Source of the DNA: Brachionus manjavacas
Taxonomy: Eukaryota > Rotifera > Eurotatoria > Ploima > Brachionidae
DNA: 64,000 nucleotides
Reading direction: 5' to 3'
Assembly (NCBI GenBank): GCA_019054805.1
Contig: JAHQIY010000002.1
Span: forward strand, 2,480,001 to 2,544,000
Shown: one piece after another, positions 10,286-22,500 of the stretch
How the letters are laid out: each line of letters begins with the position of its first letter
Numbering within the stretch: the stretch's first letter is position 1
Made by a program: the position numbers and the translations under genes
Notes under the pieces: generated by a model
What the model saw: the letters and a program-made list of their open reading frames with translations, nothing else
Database searches by the model: none
What the model was told of the DNA's origin: nothing

Positions 10286-12080
10286 TTTGAATATTTTTTG
10301 GACAAAAAATTAATTAGTTTAGTTTCAAAATTTGCATTCTTGACAAATTTTGGATTTTTTTTCTACAATAAAATGTTTCAAATATTTTATTTTTAAAATT
10401 ATTTCGTCTCAAGCATTAATTTAAGATCCTTGTATCTTATTTTTCATATACTAAAAATAAAACAGAAATATTTATTAAATTTAAAGACACTAAAAAAGAT
10501 CTTTAAATAAACCTGTTACATAACTCTTATTATTTATTTTATACAAAATTTTTATGGATAAAATAGAATTTGACAAAATTGTATTATTATTGTCAGGTGT
10601 GCTCTAATTAAATGAAATTATTTCTCTCTTATTATCTTTTATCGTTTATAAATAAAAACTCCGAAAAATTTAATTATTAAAACTAAAGGCTTTTGAATTC
10701 TTGTAAATAGTTTCCTGTCCTTAATAAAAGTATCTAACATTAATAAAAAAAACACATTCTTTTCTTTTTTTGAACTATTGTTTTTCAACAAAAATTTCTA
10801 CATTTAATTTGAAATTTGTCATCATCATCTTTGATTCAAAAAAATCTTAAACTTAAAAAAATTCATTAAAAAGGCTCTATATTCTTAAATATATAAATCA
10901 CAATCTTGATAAAATGACTCATAGCATTTCAAACAGTGCTGTAAAATGTAACTGCAGATTAATATTTCATACAGCTTAATACATAATTTAATCTTTGAAA
11001 TAAAATTTTTATTTTCAAATATTCAATAAAAGCAAGAAAAAAGACTTGAATAATAAAAGTATGATTTTATTTTAAATTACTAATTAATTTTTTTATTTAC
11101 TGAATTTTTTTAAAAATCTTTTATTGTTTTATTTAAAACTTAAACTAATTTGACTATTTGTTTTAAAATAAAAGCCTAAATCATTTAATTTTATGATTAA
11201 CAATTAAAAATTAATTAAATATATATATTTTACTCTTTTTAGTAATATCAATTTTATAATCAATATCATTATTTAGACAAAACTTGTTTATTTTATTATA
11301 TAATATCTCTAATTCAATATCATGACAATTAAATTCTATATTAATTTCTAATTTCAATCGACTATATTTGTCTGCAAAACATAAAATTTTAACATTTTTT
11401 TTTATTAATAGGTGCTAAGAGGAGGTTTCTTATATTCAAACAAAACAAATGACGAGCACCTTAATTACGATTTTTATGAGAACGAGCTTTTTTTAACACT
11501 AGAATCATTTCAAATATTTTCATCAAAATTTTAAATCCTTTTTTTTCAATATTTTTTATTTTTAGTATAAAACAAGTGACTAAAAACATTTATATTTTAA
11601 TCAAACTTAATATTTTGGGGTCAAATTAGTTTTTTTAAATTGTGTTTCAATTTTAATAAGTTTTTTTTTCAACCAAAAATTTTAAGAATCAAACCAAAGT
11701 AAAAGCTACTGATTACGTTATAATTCCCTTATTAACTCATTCAATCTTTAATTAATTGATTTAGTGAAACTTAAAAAAAAAGTTTAAGAGAAAAAAATAA
11801 AATTTTAAAAATAAATTTATTGAGATACGAGTATAAACTTATAGATATAGAGCTTGTGTTGAATAGAGCTGAGTCTAGTTCGATCATTTATTTTTTGATT
11901 GCCTAAACTTTTTTAGTATTAATTTTTAGATTAAAAAATGAAAGAGAATTTTATTTATTTTTTACTCTTCTAAAGGAAAGTTCGCGTGGATTGTCTTTTT
12001 TACGATCAGCCTGCTACAACTGATAAAAATAAACCAATTTATATTTCAAATAAAATAAAAAATTTTCGTACATTTGCAAT
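10286..12080. other. Spacer with several exon-like stretches of unassigned genes
   Basis: On the plus strand: an ATG at 10915 leading in phase 0 to a GTAAAA donor near 10942; an open stretch after AG at about 11410 running to 11534 (VLRGGFLYSNKTNDEHLNYD and on); and a stretch after AG at about 11976 that reads KVRVDCLFYDQPATTDKNKP and ends in TAA at about 12083, touching the next gene. On the minus strand: 11376-11210 after a TTTTGCAG acceptor reads KYSRLKLEINIEFNCHDIEL and ends in TAA. These have coding-like composition and splice signals but I cannot connect or name them. They may be two small genes on opposite strands. Confidence 0.3.
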
Positions 12081-13469
12081 TTAAGGCTTGAAATTTTTAA
12101 TCAAATTTTGAAGAGTTTTTTTAATCAATGTTTTATTATTACCGATAATTATTTCAATTGTTTCGATAAATTTTTTATTGAAACCATCGGAGTCATTTTC
12201 TTTTGATATTTTGTTGTTTTTTGACTGACTTAGTTGTGACAATGATTGGAAACTTCGATTTTCGACATTTTGATTTGGGACAATTTTCACCACTGTTTGA
12301 TTTTTGAATTTGTTTAATAAATTGAGCAAAAATTTGCTAAAAACCGTACTTTTGCTCAAATCAATTGAGTCATTTTTCATTTTGTTTAAAACAAGTTCAA
12401 TATTTTCAGTGTTTAAATTTGAAATTTTTTCGATCAAAACAGATAAAACACTGTACACAATTTCGGTCCATTTAATTGAATTAAAATTATTTAATAAAAT
12501 TATCAATAGGTCATTACAGCCTGATTCGTTTAGATTCTCTTTTATCAATTTTATAAAAAATTCCACAAATATTTTGTTTGAAATTCTCGAATTAGCCTCG
12601 ACAATAAAAGGCACAAGACATGATACAATAAATTGTGCCTGAAATTCGTTGCATAGACAGGCGCTTAAATTGAACATTTTACGGGACAGAACACGACTAA
12701 TTTGCTCATTTTTGGAATCTGTCTCAATACTTTTGACAATAAAGTTAAAAAATATCAACTCAAGGAAAAGACAAGAGATATTGTAAGATATAAGAGTGAT
12801 GGATGAGTTTAGTTGGATCAAATTTTGGAAAAATTGATAAATTTGATCTTCTTGAATGGATAAATCAATTGATTCCAAATTAGAAGTTTTAAACACTTCA
12901 GGTTTAAAGTTTTCAATATTTAAAAAATTGATACAAAAAAATTTTGTTGACTGTTGATCATAATTCGAGGCCACATCATTTATTATTTGCTGAATTTGTT
13001 GTGAATTTTCTTCATCCATAGCCTTTTTAATAGATAATATCTTTGTAGCAATTTGATTTATTGATAAAGAATTTTCGATAAGAGGTTCACTCACTAAATC
13101 ACTATCAAATTTTTTGGTATTTTCCGATACTTTTTCGGATAAATTTTCGGTCTTTTTCGATTTATTTATTTCATTAAACGAATTTTGCGAAATATCTATT
13201 TCAGTTTGTTCTATATGTTTACCTTTGAGACTGAGGTAGTGATCGAGCTTGGAATTCTTAATAACAAATTGATTGCATTTAGCCACAACATGGTCTATTT
13301 CGTCGGAATTTTTTTTTTCGTCGGAATTAATTATCAAATTTAAACGAAATGCGTGGTTATTAATGTCAGTAAATTGTTGACAGTTTTTTGGTAAAACACT
13401 GTCGCTTAAAATTTGATTCCACACTTTTGCAAGAACTAAATTTTTGATCTTTTTTTCATTATTCTCCAT
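12081..13469 (-). CDS. Unrecognised helical protein, possibly FANCE-like
   Basis: This is a single-exon ORF of 462 residues with a clean start (MENNEKKIKNLVLAKVWNQI). It has a hydrophilic, low-complexity middle (about residues 85-140, Ser/Asn/Lys/Glu). From about residue 150 on it consists of amphipathic helices with leucine/isoleucine repeats, resembling an ARM/HEAT-like helical scaffold. The last residues (KTLIKKTLQNLIKNF) form one more helix. A helical repeat fold of this length, following a disordered linker, is what the C-terminal domain of Fanconi anaemia protein E looks like, but I could not confirm any diagnostic motif. The name is a guess only. It has no transmembrane segments or enzyme motifs. 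It lies tail to tail with a possible plus-strand terminal exon at about 11976-12083, with essentially no gap. Confidence 0.6.
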   Translation of the reverse strand: MENNEKKIKNLVLAKVWNQILSDSVLPKNCQQFTDINNHAFRLNLIINSDEKKNSDEIDHVVAKCNQFVIKNSKLDHYLSLKGKHIEQTEIDISQNSFNEINKSKKTENLSEKVSENTKKFDSDLVSEPLIENSLSINQIATKILSIKKAMDEENSQQIQQIINDVASNYDQQSTKFFCINFLNIENFKPEVFKTSNLESIDLSIQEDQIYQFFQNLIQLNSSITLISYNISCLFLELIFFNFIVKSIETDSKNEQISRVLSRKMFNLSACLCNEFQAQFIVSCLVPFIVEANSRISNKIFVEFFIKLIKENLNESGCNDLLIILLNNFNSIKWTEIVYSVLSVLIEKISNLNTENIELVLNKMKNDSIDLSKSTVFSKFLLNLLNKFKNQTVVKIVPNQNVENRSFQSLSQLSQSKNNKISKENDSDGFNKKFIETIEIIIGNNKTLIKKTLQNLIKNFKP

Positions 13470-13876
13470 TATTCAAATATTTAGCATTTTTAATTTCTGT
13501 ATTATTTTTTTTTTTTTACTAAAATTCAAATTTAAGTGAATTAATTTTTTTTGACTTAAATATGAATAATAAAGTTTTATCTAAATTGTCAAAAAGTTTA
13601 AAATTTTAAAATTTTTAAATTTATTTGTAATTAAAGTAAAGTTAAAAAAAATAAATAAATAAATAATGTTTTTGATTTTGAAATGGATTAGCTAAGGGCA
13701 CATGTTCAGTTCCTTTCAAATTAAATTATTAGGAGCTTTAAAGTTTGATTTTAAATCTTACATGCATTTTTAATTTCAAATATGAAGAAGGTAAATGTCG
13801 ATAGCTGATTTCCGAACGTTTTTCATCAATTTCCTTTATCTTTGGGCAATTTTAAAATTTAAAAATCTAAATTTAA
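13470..13876. other. Short spacer
   Basis: This is AT-rich sequence between two minus-strand genes. It holds the 3' UTR of the WD40 gene and the promoter of the 462-residue gene. No other features are seen. Confidence 0.5.
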
Positions 13877-16800
13877 TTAATCAAAAAATACTTTGTCCAC
13901 TTCATAAGTTATAATATCCGGTAAATAAGATTTTTTAATTTTTTTGATATTTTTGAAATATTTAATGGAGTTTAAATAATCGAATTTAGTACTTGCAATA
14001 TCAAGACTTGAATTTTCATGAGACAATTTTTCATTATCAGCTTTAAATGTCTGAAATAAAAAATTTAATCATTTTACACTTTAAACTACTGCCTTTTACT
14101 TCAGTAGAAATATTTTCAGAGAGTATCTCTAAATCATTTTCAGAAAAAACAAAAGTTTTTCTGTCCACTAAATTCCATCTTTTTTCTTGCCCAAATGAGC
14201 CAATGTAGTCCCCAGTCATAGTCCAAACTCTACAACACCAATCATTTGAAGCTGTAATCAATATATCAGAATTCATATCATAGTATAATTTTGGAATGTA
14301 TTTTATCGAAACAATAGCTGAATCATGGCACTTCCAAGCTTTTAGGCATTTTACTTTAGAGTTGAAAATCTTCTCTCCAATATCCCACAATGATATAAAA
14401 CCTATAGTATCACCAGTAATCAAAATAGACTCATCACTATTTGTTGTGATAGATAAAATTATTTCATCGCTTTTACTACATGCATAGAATCGAGCTTTAG
14501 AAAAATTGAATAAAACTCAAATTTAAATTAATTTATCTATTTTACTTAATAATCGATCTTCTTTTTTGAATGCAAGCTTCCAAAAACTCAAATATCCGTT
14601 TTCGCTTGATATTAAGATTGTTGAATTTAAATTAGCATTTTGTTTAAGAAACAAAAGTTTGTAAACCGCTTGGTTGCTTATTTAAAATAATTAGATTTTA
14701 ATTAAATAATTTTTCAAAATTAATTAAATTGTACTCATTAGAATTTTCTCTTTTATCACGCAATATTAAAAATAGACGTTTGGTATCAATGCTCCATATT
14801 TTTATGCTTCCTTCTGATCCACCTGTTGCTAATAGATTATTGTACAAGTCCGAACATAAAATTTCATCTTCATGTTGATCAATTCCTCCATAAAGAAGCT
14901 TTGGCGGTGTCGGTTCAAGATTCTTAAACATTTTTAAAATTAATTTTTATTTTATTCTTATGAGCTCTAGTTTGAGAAATTAAAATATTTAAAAATTAAG
15001 GTATTTCTTCAAACCTTTATAAAATATACTAATAAAAGATTAGAAAATACAAAACAAAAATATAATTAATCTCCAAATAATATGTTATGAATAAAAAACG
15101 ATATTCTGCATTTTCTTCGGACAATTAATTAATTGAATCATCTTGAGTTTCAGTTAAATCTTAATTATTGTCTTAAGTCTTTGACAAAAAGAATATGGAG
15201 GCAAAGAACACAACTGGCGATAAAAAATTTAAAATTTAATCATGATTATATGAGATCACAGATTGATTCAAGCACTAACGCTTATTCTCCCAGACCTTAC
15301 TTCCAGCAGATTATGGACTTTTTTTGATTTTAACAAACATAATTGAAAGATCATTGCCGCTCATTTACAGCTAGACGATTCAATAGGTAAAGAAGTTCAA
15401 AAAGACATTTAAAAATTAGGTTGAGAAAATGAAGCATTTTATCAAAAAGAGTTCTTAATAAACCAAATTCTATATCATTTCTGGATTAGATCCTTTTTAG
15501 ATAGTAGGACATTTAAGGTAAATGTGAATGACCGATTGAGCGACGAATATCAAATAACTGCAGGTGTTCCTCAAGGCTCAGTAATTAGTCCTCTTTTATT
15601 TAGTATATATATTAATGGCATCCCCAAAAGAAACAAAACAAATAACGAATACTCTCTGCTTTTCGCAGATGATCTAGTTACATTCTTCATCTATAACATA
15701 ACTTAAAAATCCAAACTGAGTGATAATCCAAACTTTAAAATTTATGGAAACAGAATAATGAACCAAAAAGTATCTTGGTATAAAATTTGATTCTAAATTA
15801 AACTTTAATATATTAGTAGACGAAATTATAGAACGCTGCAACAAAAGGCTAAATATTATTAAGATACTGTCAAATAAAAATGGGGTCTCAATCAAAACAC
15901 ACTAGGAAATTTATATAAATCTTTAGTCGGATCGATTTTAGACTATTCTTTTCCTTGCTTGAATTCATTTTCAGAAAATAATATCAAAAAACTACAAGCA
16001 ATTCAGAATACAGCAGTAAGATCTATCCTTAAGTTAAAATATGATACTCCCTCCAACATGTTGCATCATGAGGCTTTTAATAAACTTAAATTACTAACAG
16101 TCTCAAATCGGCTTTGTGAGTTGATTGAGAGATATGTTGGGACAGGACTGAGTCATTCTATTCCATTGGTTGAAAGACTGGTGAAGGAATACAAAGAAGG
16201 TTTCGAATCAAGATATATTGAATACCCAACTCCATTGTGTAATTGCTACCTTACTATTTCTTCTTTTTTTCCTGAAACTTGAACTATTTAAACATGTGCC
16301 ACATGTAACAATCTTTTCCGATTTATGTCTTTTCAACTTTCATTTTTTTAGCTTATTTACTCTATTTTGATTCTTTTTTTTATCTAATTTTATTAACTTT
16401 AATTTTATTTTTATTTTACTTTTTTTATTTTATCTTTAACTTATTCTGAAGAAGCTTTAGCTCGGTACAGAAAACAAATAAATAAAAAAATAATAATTTC
16501 ACTTATTAAGTAGTTCCATTTGTATATCAAAGTTGTCATTTTGTTTTTTAAACATTATAATTAGATTTAACCATTGATTAAAATTCAATTTTTATTTTAA
16601 ATATAAACTTAAATAAATATTAAATGTAAATTTAATTTTAAAAATTTAATAATTTTCAAGGCTGGAAAGCGTTTTCCTTCAAACTAAAGATATTAGATCT
16701 TTATTAAATATTTTAGATATCTCAATTTTTTCTAATAAATAAATTCTGAAATTTTATTTTTATTGATTAAAATTTAAAAAAAATTGCCTTGGTGAAAAAA

Positions 16801-19800
16801 AAAAACTTAGAGTCAAATTTTAAAATTTAAAACCATTTAATTTAATTTTTTGTGTTTGAATTAAAAAATGTATTCAATTTTGAAATAACATTGAAAAAGT
16901 AATAATTTTTTTCTGTTTTAGAAAAAAAATTATTTTAAGAGTAAGCATGAAAAACTTAGTATTTTTTTTTTAAAAAACCCTTACGTGATCAAAAAATTGG
17001 GTTAATTAATAGTTCACAAAACCTGAGAAAAAGAATTTTTTCGCATAATAGGTGAACCGGAGTTGTTTAAAAGTCGCAAAAAAAGTCTTTGGCTTGGAAT
17101 TTTGAAAAAAAAAGTCCCGACTTAGACTTGACTTGAAACTTGTGACTTTTTTAAAAACTCTGAGGTGAACTATGATTCACTTAACCGACTAGACCAAGTT
17201 TTTCAACGATTAAATATAAATATTTATCTAAATAAACTGTTTAAATAAATTTTTCATTTGAGCATGCTTTTTGAGATATACATAAATACATTAAATACTT
17301 TTAAACGATGAATTTTAATTAAAATACCTCAAATTTTAGATCAATAAAAGAAATTATTTTCTTATTTGTTCCAACCACAATCATAAGTCTTTTTCTGTCC
17401 ACCAAAGTCAACCCGGTAATTTCAAAATCACCATTTGTTTCAAAAGACTGTATTAAATTTCCATTCGCTACATTCCATGCCTACACCATTAACTCTGAAT
17501 TTTTAAGCATATTTAATAATTTATAATTTTACCTTAATTTTCCCATTTATTGCGCCGGTAAAGAGAATTCTTTCTGAATGATCCAAAACACACTGCATTA
17601 TTTCTTCTTTATCATGTGCATTAGCAATCGTAAACAGTTTACGACCATTTAAAAGGTTCCAAAAAGTAATGGTTGAATCCTCAGCGCAAGTTATTATCAT
17701 TTTAAATATTGATGAATATGTCATGCAGTTGATCGGAGAATTACATGATAGAGGCACAGAACTGGAGATTTTAACGTTTTCACCGATTGCCAATTGGGCA
17801 ATATAATCTTTACAAGTGACAATCAAATTATCTTTAATTGACAGTTTTAAATTTAGCTGTATTTTGAACATTTTTAAAGAAATACTTTCAGAATCTTGTG
17901 TAAAAAGTGTCATTGTGAACGGCGCGTACTCAAGAAGTATCAAATTCATGATCGGAAAGTGAAGTTCTACTCTCTGAACCAAATGATCATCTTTTAAGTC
18001 CCATACTTCAATTATCTTTTAGAACACGATTAAAATTATCATCAAAATAATGAAAAAAATATCATAAGATTTTTTTGAAAAAATATAGCTTACCGAATTT
18101 GATGTTAATGAGTAAAGGTAGCCGATAGGGTAATGAATTTTTAGGCTGATTACTTTACGACCAGGTACATTTAGCTTTGAAATTGGTCTACTAGGTGAAT
18201 AAATGTCCCAAATATATATTGGAGATCGACTACTAGCAGTGGCTAAAATATGCATTGGCATATTGATATCAAAACAGCTACAAACCTTTTGAAATATCTA
18301 ATTTAAAAAGATATTGATTAAAATTTAAAAAAAAATTACATCGTAAAGACTAAAATTATATTCTTTTTTCTTAGATTCTGGATCAATAATTATCAATGAT
18401 TTGTTGTAGCTAGCGGTAGATATGGCTAAGGTTCGATTGAATGGAACAAATTTAATGCTTTCTATTAAGTTTCCATTAGAGACTAAAATTGTTGAGAACT
18501 CGATAAACTGCTCATGGTCTAAAAACTTGAATTAAACTAGAAAAATATTTTTGTTTCGATTATTTAATTTACTCTTCCGTTTTTGTCGATTTGCCATCTC
18601 AATTCAGGAACCATGTTTAAGCTTTTATCTAATTTTTTTATTTTTGTTTTATCATAAAAGGAAGTATTGGACTTATGAAAAGTTAATATATTAACCATTC
18701 CTGAATCATCTCCAATATACAAACAACTTTTGCCATTTTCATTCTGTTTTTTATCAAAAAATAAATCTAATTTAAAATAAATTCATGGATTTTACATTAT
18801 GAAAATATTCAAGACATGTTGGCTCAGATGGAAGGTTGTAGATACTAAATTCCTCGACTAAACTTTCAGATGAAAACAAAAAAAACCTTAGGTCTCGTTT
18901 GGTTGTTGCCAAACAAATTTTGTTCGATTCAGGAAACAACACTACGTCCTTGATCCACATGGTATTTTTTGTTTTACGACCCATAATTTGATTCGAAAAA
19001 AAATTTGTTTGCGGATTTATTTGTAAAGTTTTAATTAAATTGAAATTTTTGCTCCAAATACCAACAGCACCTCTCTAATCAAAAATTTAAATTTATTAAA
19101 ATTTATAAAATTTTCAATTAATACTCTTGAAATGTTTACAAAACGTAAAGGATTTTCAATTCTCAATACTTTTACGGTGACTTCTCGCTAAATTAAAATT
19201 GGAAAATATTGATTTTAGATAATTAATGATAAAAAAACTTTATTGTGTTCACAAAGTTTAATTTTTGGTCTAATATTGAGTATTTTAGTTTTTAATAACT
19301 CTGAATATTCATTTTCTTGTAAGTGAATAGTAAAATAATTTGAAACATCAGTCCAATTGATAAAGCCAATATTATCATGATCAATCTAATATTTTATTTA
19401 AATTAAAATCGAAACAAAAAAGCTAGTAATTTAACCCTTTGGAAAAGCTTTTCCAATTCAAATTCAAATTCATCATAGAATGGTAAAGTTTTTAGAACTT
19501 GTAAAAATTCATCTTCATCCAAGCTTTCTAAAAGAAATTTTGAAGAATTTTTAATCAAAACTCTTAAAAAAAATTACCTGCTAGTTTTTTTTTCTTGGGA
19601 TCAAACAAAAAATCTTGAACAAAAATTTTGCTCGATTTTAGTTTAGTGAACTCAAAGAATTTTTTTTTCAATTCCCTTAGATGCTCTACTTTCAAAATTT
19701 CTTCAAATTCAAGATAATTTCCGGCTCTAGAATAAAATGATTAATTCAAATAAAACATGGTCAACTTTAATTTACCTAATTTTTTTCTTGGTATTTTCGT

Positions 19801-19984
19801 TCATTTTTATGGTAATGTTTTGAATCAATCTTCCATTTTCCTCATGAATATCTGATGCTTCCTTCCTTAGCAACAAAATATTCATCCAACTTTTTTTTTT
19901 CCTGTAATATAGGTCGGCAATTGTCTTGGTGTCATCGAACTTGTGCACCTGATCCGTACATAAAGGGTCATCATTAAAGTCCAT
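13877..19984 (-). CDS. EF-hand and WD40-repeat protein, WDR49/WDR64 type
   Basis: I rebuilt 15 exons: 19984-19776, 19726-19578, 19527-19436, 19385-19239, 19187-19125, 19074-18796, 18743-18573, 18525-18340, 18297-18094, 18015-17533, 17480-17328, 14922-14735, 14676-14546, 14494-14100 and 14050-13877. The total is 3,024 nt, a 1,007-residue protein. Near residues 130-160 there is a good EF-hand loop (DHDNIGFINWTD). The rest is a series of WD40 blades ending in IYIWD, ITFWN, AWNV, IKIWS, LSFWK, ISLWD and RVW. EF-hand followed by two propellers and a length of about 1,000 is the layout of WDR49, WDR64 and the fly Y-linked WD protein, a family of ill-defined, often testis- or cilium-linked function. 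Intron 11 (17327-14923, 2.4 kb) carries a LINE fossil and a foldback repeat copy. All introns are GT-AG; most others are under 80 bases. Confidence 0.88.
15133..16500 (+). mobile_element. Decayed non-LTR retrotransposon (RT C-terminal part)
   Basis: This remnant lies antisense inside intron 11 of the WD40 gene. Open pieces at 15430-15706, 15770-15895 and 15905-16282 read as the back half of a LINE reverse transcriptase. They show a sswxxxylxxRtfkV-type stretch, AGVPQGSVISPLLFSIYIN, the catalytic FADD box, a YLGIKFD-like thumb motif, and the C-terminal segment that follows the RT (ending FFPET at 16282). Stops and frameshifts separate the pieces, so it cannot encode a working enzyme. It is truncated at its 5' side. 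After the stop there is a short 3' UTR and an A-rich tail of AAATAAATAAAA type near 16480-16500. The style resembles Jockey/CR1-like elements; the clade is not certain. Confidence 0.85.
16845..17215 (+). repeat. Foldback repeat family, copy A (eroded)
   Basis: This shares its start (TTTTTTGTGTTTGAATT...) with the left end of copy C at 54572. Its later part shares the CACAAAACCTGAGAA, AGGTGAAC and CGACTAGA blocks with copies B and C. It sits in intron 11 of the WD40 gene, lacks a recognisable right terminus, and has many indels. Confidence 0.65.
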
Positions 19985-21116
19985 TCTTTAATTTAAAAAA
20001 AACGATCAAACTTTTATTTTATCGTCTAATTTATTTTTCAGACGAATATTTAATATTAAAAGTAAAATTAGAGCTTGTCGTCTAACTGAGATAATCTTGA
20101 TATAGAAACTTGTTTTGATATTTTGAAATAATATGTCAGTGGTATTTATTTAATTGCTATAGCTAATTTTTAAGACTTGAACATTATTTTAACAAATTTT
20201 TATTTTCTTCTAATTATTTTTAAATTGTAAAATTTTATTATTGAGAATGTTAACTAAGAAGATAATTTCCTTGGAAACTAAACATTAATTTTTTTCTTGA
20301 AGCTATAGTTATTTTTCACTAAATAGCCATTATCTAATCTTTTTTTAATTGAATTGAAACACTTCGAAATTCAAATATTGACCAGATCTGAATATTAAAT
20401 TAATTTAATTTGAATCTGACTCTCGAAATTAATTGAGTCACTCTAATGATCTGAAAAGTTCAATTCAATAGCTTTTAAACACAAAATTTTGTTTTGGAAT
20501 TTTTTTTTAATTTAATTTTATAAGATATCATGATGATATTATTGATTTTTTTTTCAATTTAGTAATTTTTACGAATTATCTTTACTATTTATTCAAAATT
20601 TCAAAAAACTTATTTCTTAATTACTTGAAAAGTTAAATATTATAATATTATTTTATTACTATTTGAATTTTCAATTATCTCTTGTGACAATTCTTTTAAT
20701 TATAAATAGAGTGTTGTAATTTTTTTATAAATTTTATCTAGCTTGAAAAAACTAATTATTGAAAACAGTTTTCATAAAAAATTTATCATACAAGATTAAT
20801 TAATTTTTCATTGAGTTAAAAAAGATTTGTTTTGTTATTTAAAAATGCTAATTGAATCTCGAGACTGACTTTTATTTCTGATTGAACTTATTAGAAAGAT
20901 ATTTAAATAGTCCACCCTATTAATTATTATTATTATTATTACTTAAAATAGTTGACGATAGTCTTTTACGTGAACGGACAAAAATGTGAAAGCACGTAAA
21001 TATAAATTTTTGAAAAAATGTCAATAATTTAATTTTAAAAAAAAATTTGATCGAAATTAAGATAATAAAATTTGTGCATAAAAGAAAAGAGTAATTTATT
21101 TAATAAAATAAAAATT
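19985..21116. other. AT-rich spacer upstream of the WD40 gene
   Basis: This presumably contains the promoter of the WD40 gene. Apart from a short ATT microsatellite near 20925-20940 I see nothing structured. Confidence 0.5.
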
Positions 21117-21490
21117 ATTCAGTTGGCTTATTTTTTTTTACAATATTGCCTTGGAATAAACGAGTTTTATGAATTTTCAAAACAAATTCATTTTCCAAAT
21201 ACTTTTCAAATTTTGGCTTATCCATAACTTTTGCATCATTCCGAAATAGCTTGTTTAGATTATTTTAGATTTGTATAAGAAACTTTTTCAATTCCATAGG
21301 TCTTTCGTTTAATACCACTAGATAATTCAGCGCCAATGTCATAAATTCGTTTTTACATTTCATTTTTTAATCCTAGCGGATAATGCGAAGGTTCTCATTT
21401 CCTTTTCCAGCATCTTTTTAGGGCGATCCTCTGTGTCACGGCTTCGATCTGATACAGAGGTTACTGCATCGAGTTGATCATCTACACCGC
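21117..21490 (-). pseudogene. Broken coding remnant, unknown family
   Basis: Reading leftward, an open frame (DDQLDAVTSVSDRSRDTEDR, then KKMLEKEMRTFALSARIKK) is interrupted near 21365. It resumes in another frame as KNEFMTLALNYLVVLNERPM, meets an in-frame TAA near 21265, and continues as NKLFRNDAKVMDKPKFEKYL to a final stop near 21118. The charged, GC-richer, protein-like composition against the background indicates former coding sequence. One frameshift and one nonsense codon mark it as broken. I do not recognise the family; a gene or transposon fragment are both possible. If a small intron were overlooked, part of it could still be an active exon. Confidence 0.45.
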
Positions 21491-21699
21491 AATTCAGAGG
21501 TTAAAAAAAGCATGTTTATTTAATTCGAGTATTCATTATTAATTTTAATTAATTTAAATTAAAGGTAATAGAGATTGTAATAAAAAAAAATTGCTGCTTA
21601 ATCACAGAGCGATCAGTAAAAAAAAAGTCAATCTATATTATTTATTAATTAATATTATTTAATATTGAAATATTTATTAATAATAAAAAATTAATGTAT

Positions 21700-22135
21700 A
21701 ATAAATAATGAATGAAATTTTTCGCTAAAAAATTTTTTGATTTTAAGTCCTTTTGAGAACGTTTGGATATTTTTTTCATTTTTAAATTTTTCGTTGGTTT
21801 TTATTTTCATTATATTACCTAATTTTACCAAAAATTGTGTAATTTTACGCAACAAAAAAAAAAGAAACGGTAAGGAATGTTGATTTTTTTTATTTTTCAT
21901 AAAATTGAACAAGATATTTTGGAAAAGAAGCCAATTTTTAAATTTTTCTTGGCAAGATCCTCATTTTTTGGCCGTAAGTATTCTAGAATGATTTTACTAA
22001 AAGTTGCGGATTTTAAGATAAGCTTACGTAAAATTTTGTAAAAATTATATATCCTTACCGATTAATATTCACGTAAGATTACGTGAGCTTACTAGAAATA
22101 ATTTAAAATAACGTAAAATTGAGTAACTAGCCCAT
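21700..22135 (-). repeat. Dispersed repeat F, copy 1
   Basis: This is a stretch with repeated TTACGTAA/ACGTAAGATTACGT motifs and an ATTTTACC...ATTTTACGC arm. It resembles 63640-63960 in opposite orientation. It is non-coding and probably a short non-autonomous transposon. Confidence 0.55.
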
Positions 22136-22139
22136 TCTG

Positions 22140-22500
22140 CACCTATTATAAAAGCACTGTATCATCATTGCCACACATGACATAACAGTAACTCATTCCA
22201 TATTTTAGCAAGCATTCCTAGGAACTTTTTTCAACAAATTAGTTGATTCTGGCTGACCGGCCAATTGACCGCCGGCTTAAAGTCTGTCCGGCTAATGCAG
22301 ACACGGTCACGGTTTCTGAAAATTTTGGCCGGTTAAGTGTTCGCTTGTGCGGATCCCAACCCTACACTTGTGTATGATCTTGCTCCGTATTTTGTTCCTT
22401 AAATTAGTAGATGTGCCAGAGAAAAACATTCCGTATTTTAGTATGTTCCGTAGCTTACATTCTTTCCCATTCCATTCCAGCGTTCCGTGTTTTAGGTACA
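22140..22500. other. GC-richer island, probable repeat remnant
   Basis: This segment contains GGCTGACCGGCCAATTGACC, GTCCGGCTAATGC and GGCCGGTTAAG blocks ending in GCGGATCCCAACCCTA. It stands out in base composition and has internal inverted CCGG-containing words. It has no coding potential on either strand. A similar CCCTAACCC-containing island lies at 39360-39480. Confidence 0.35.
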
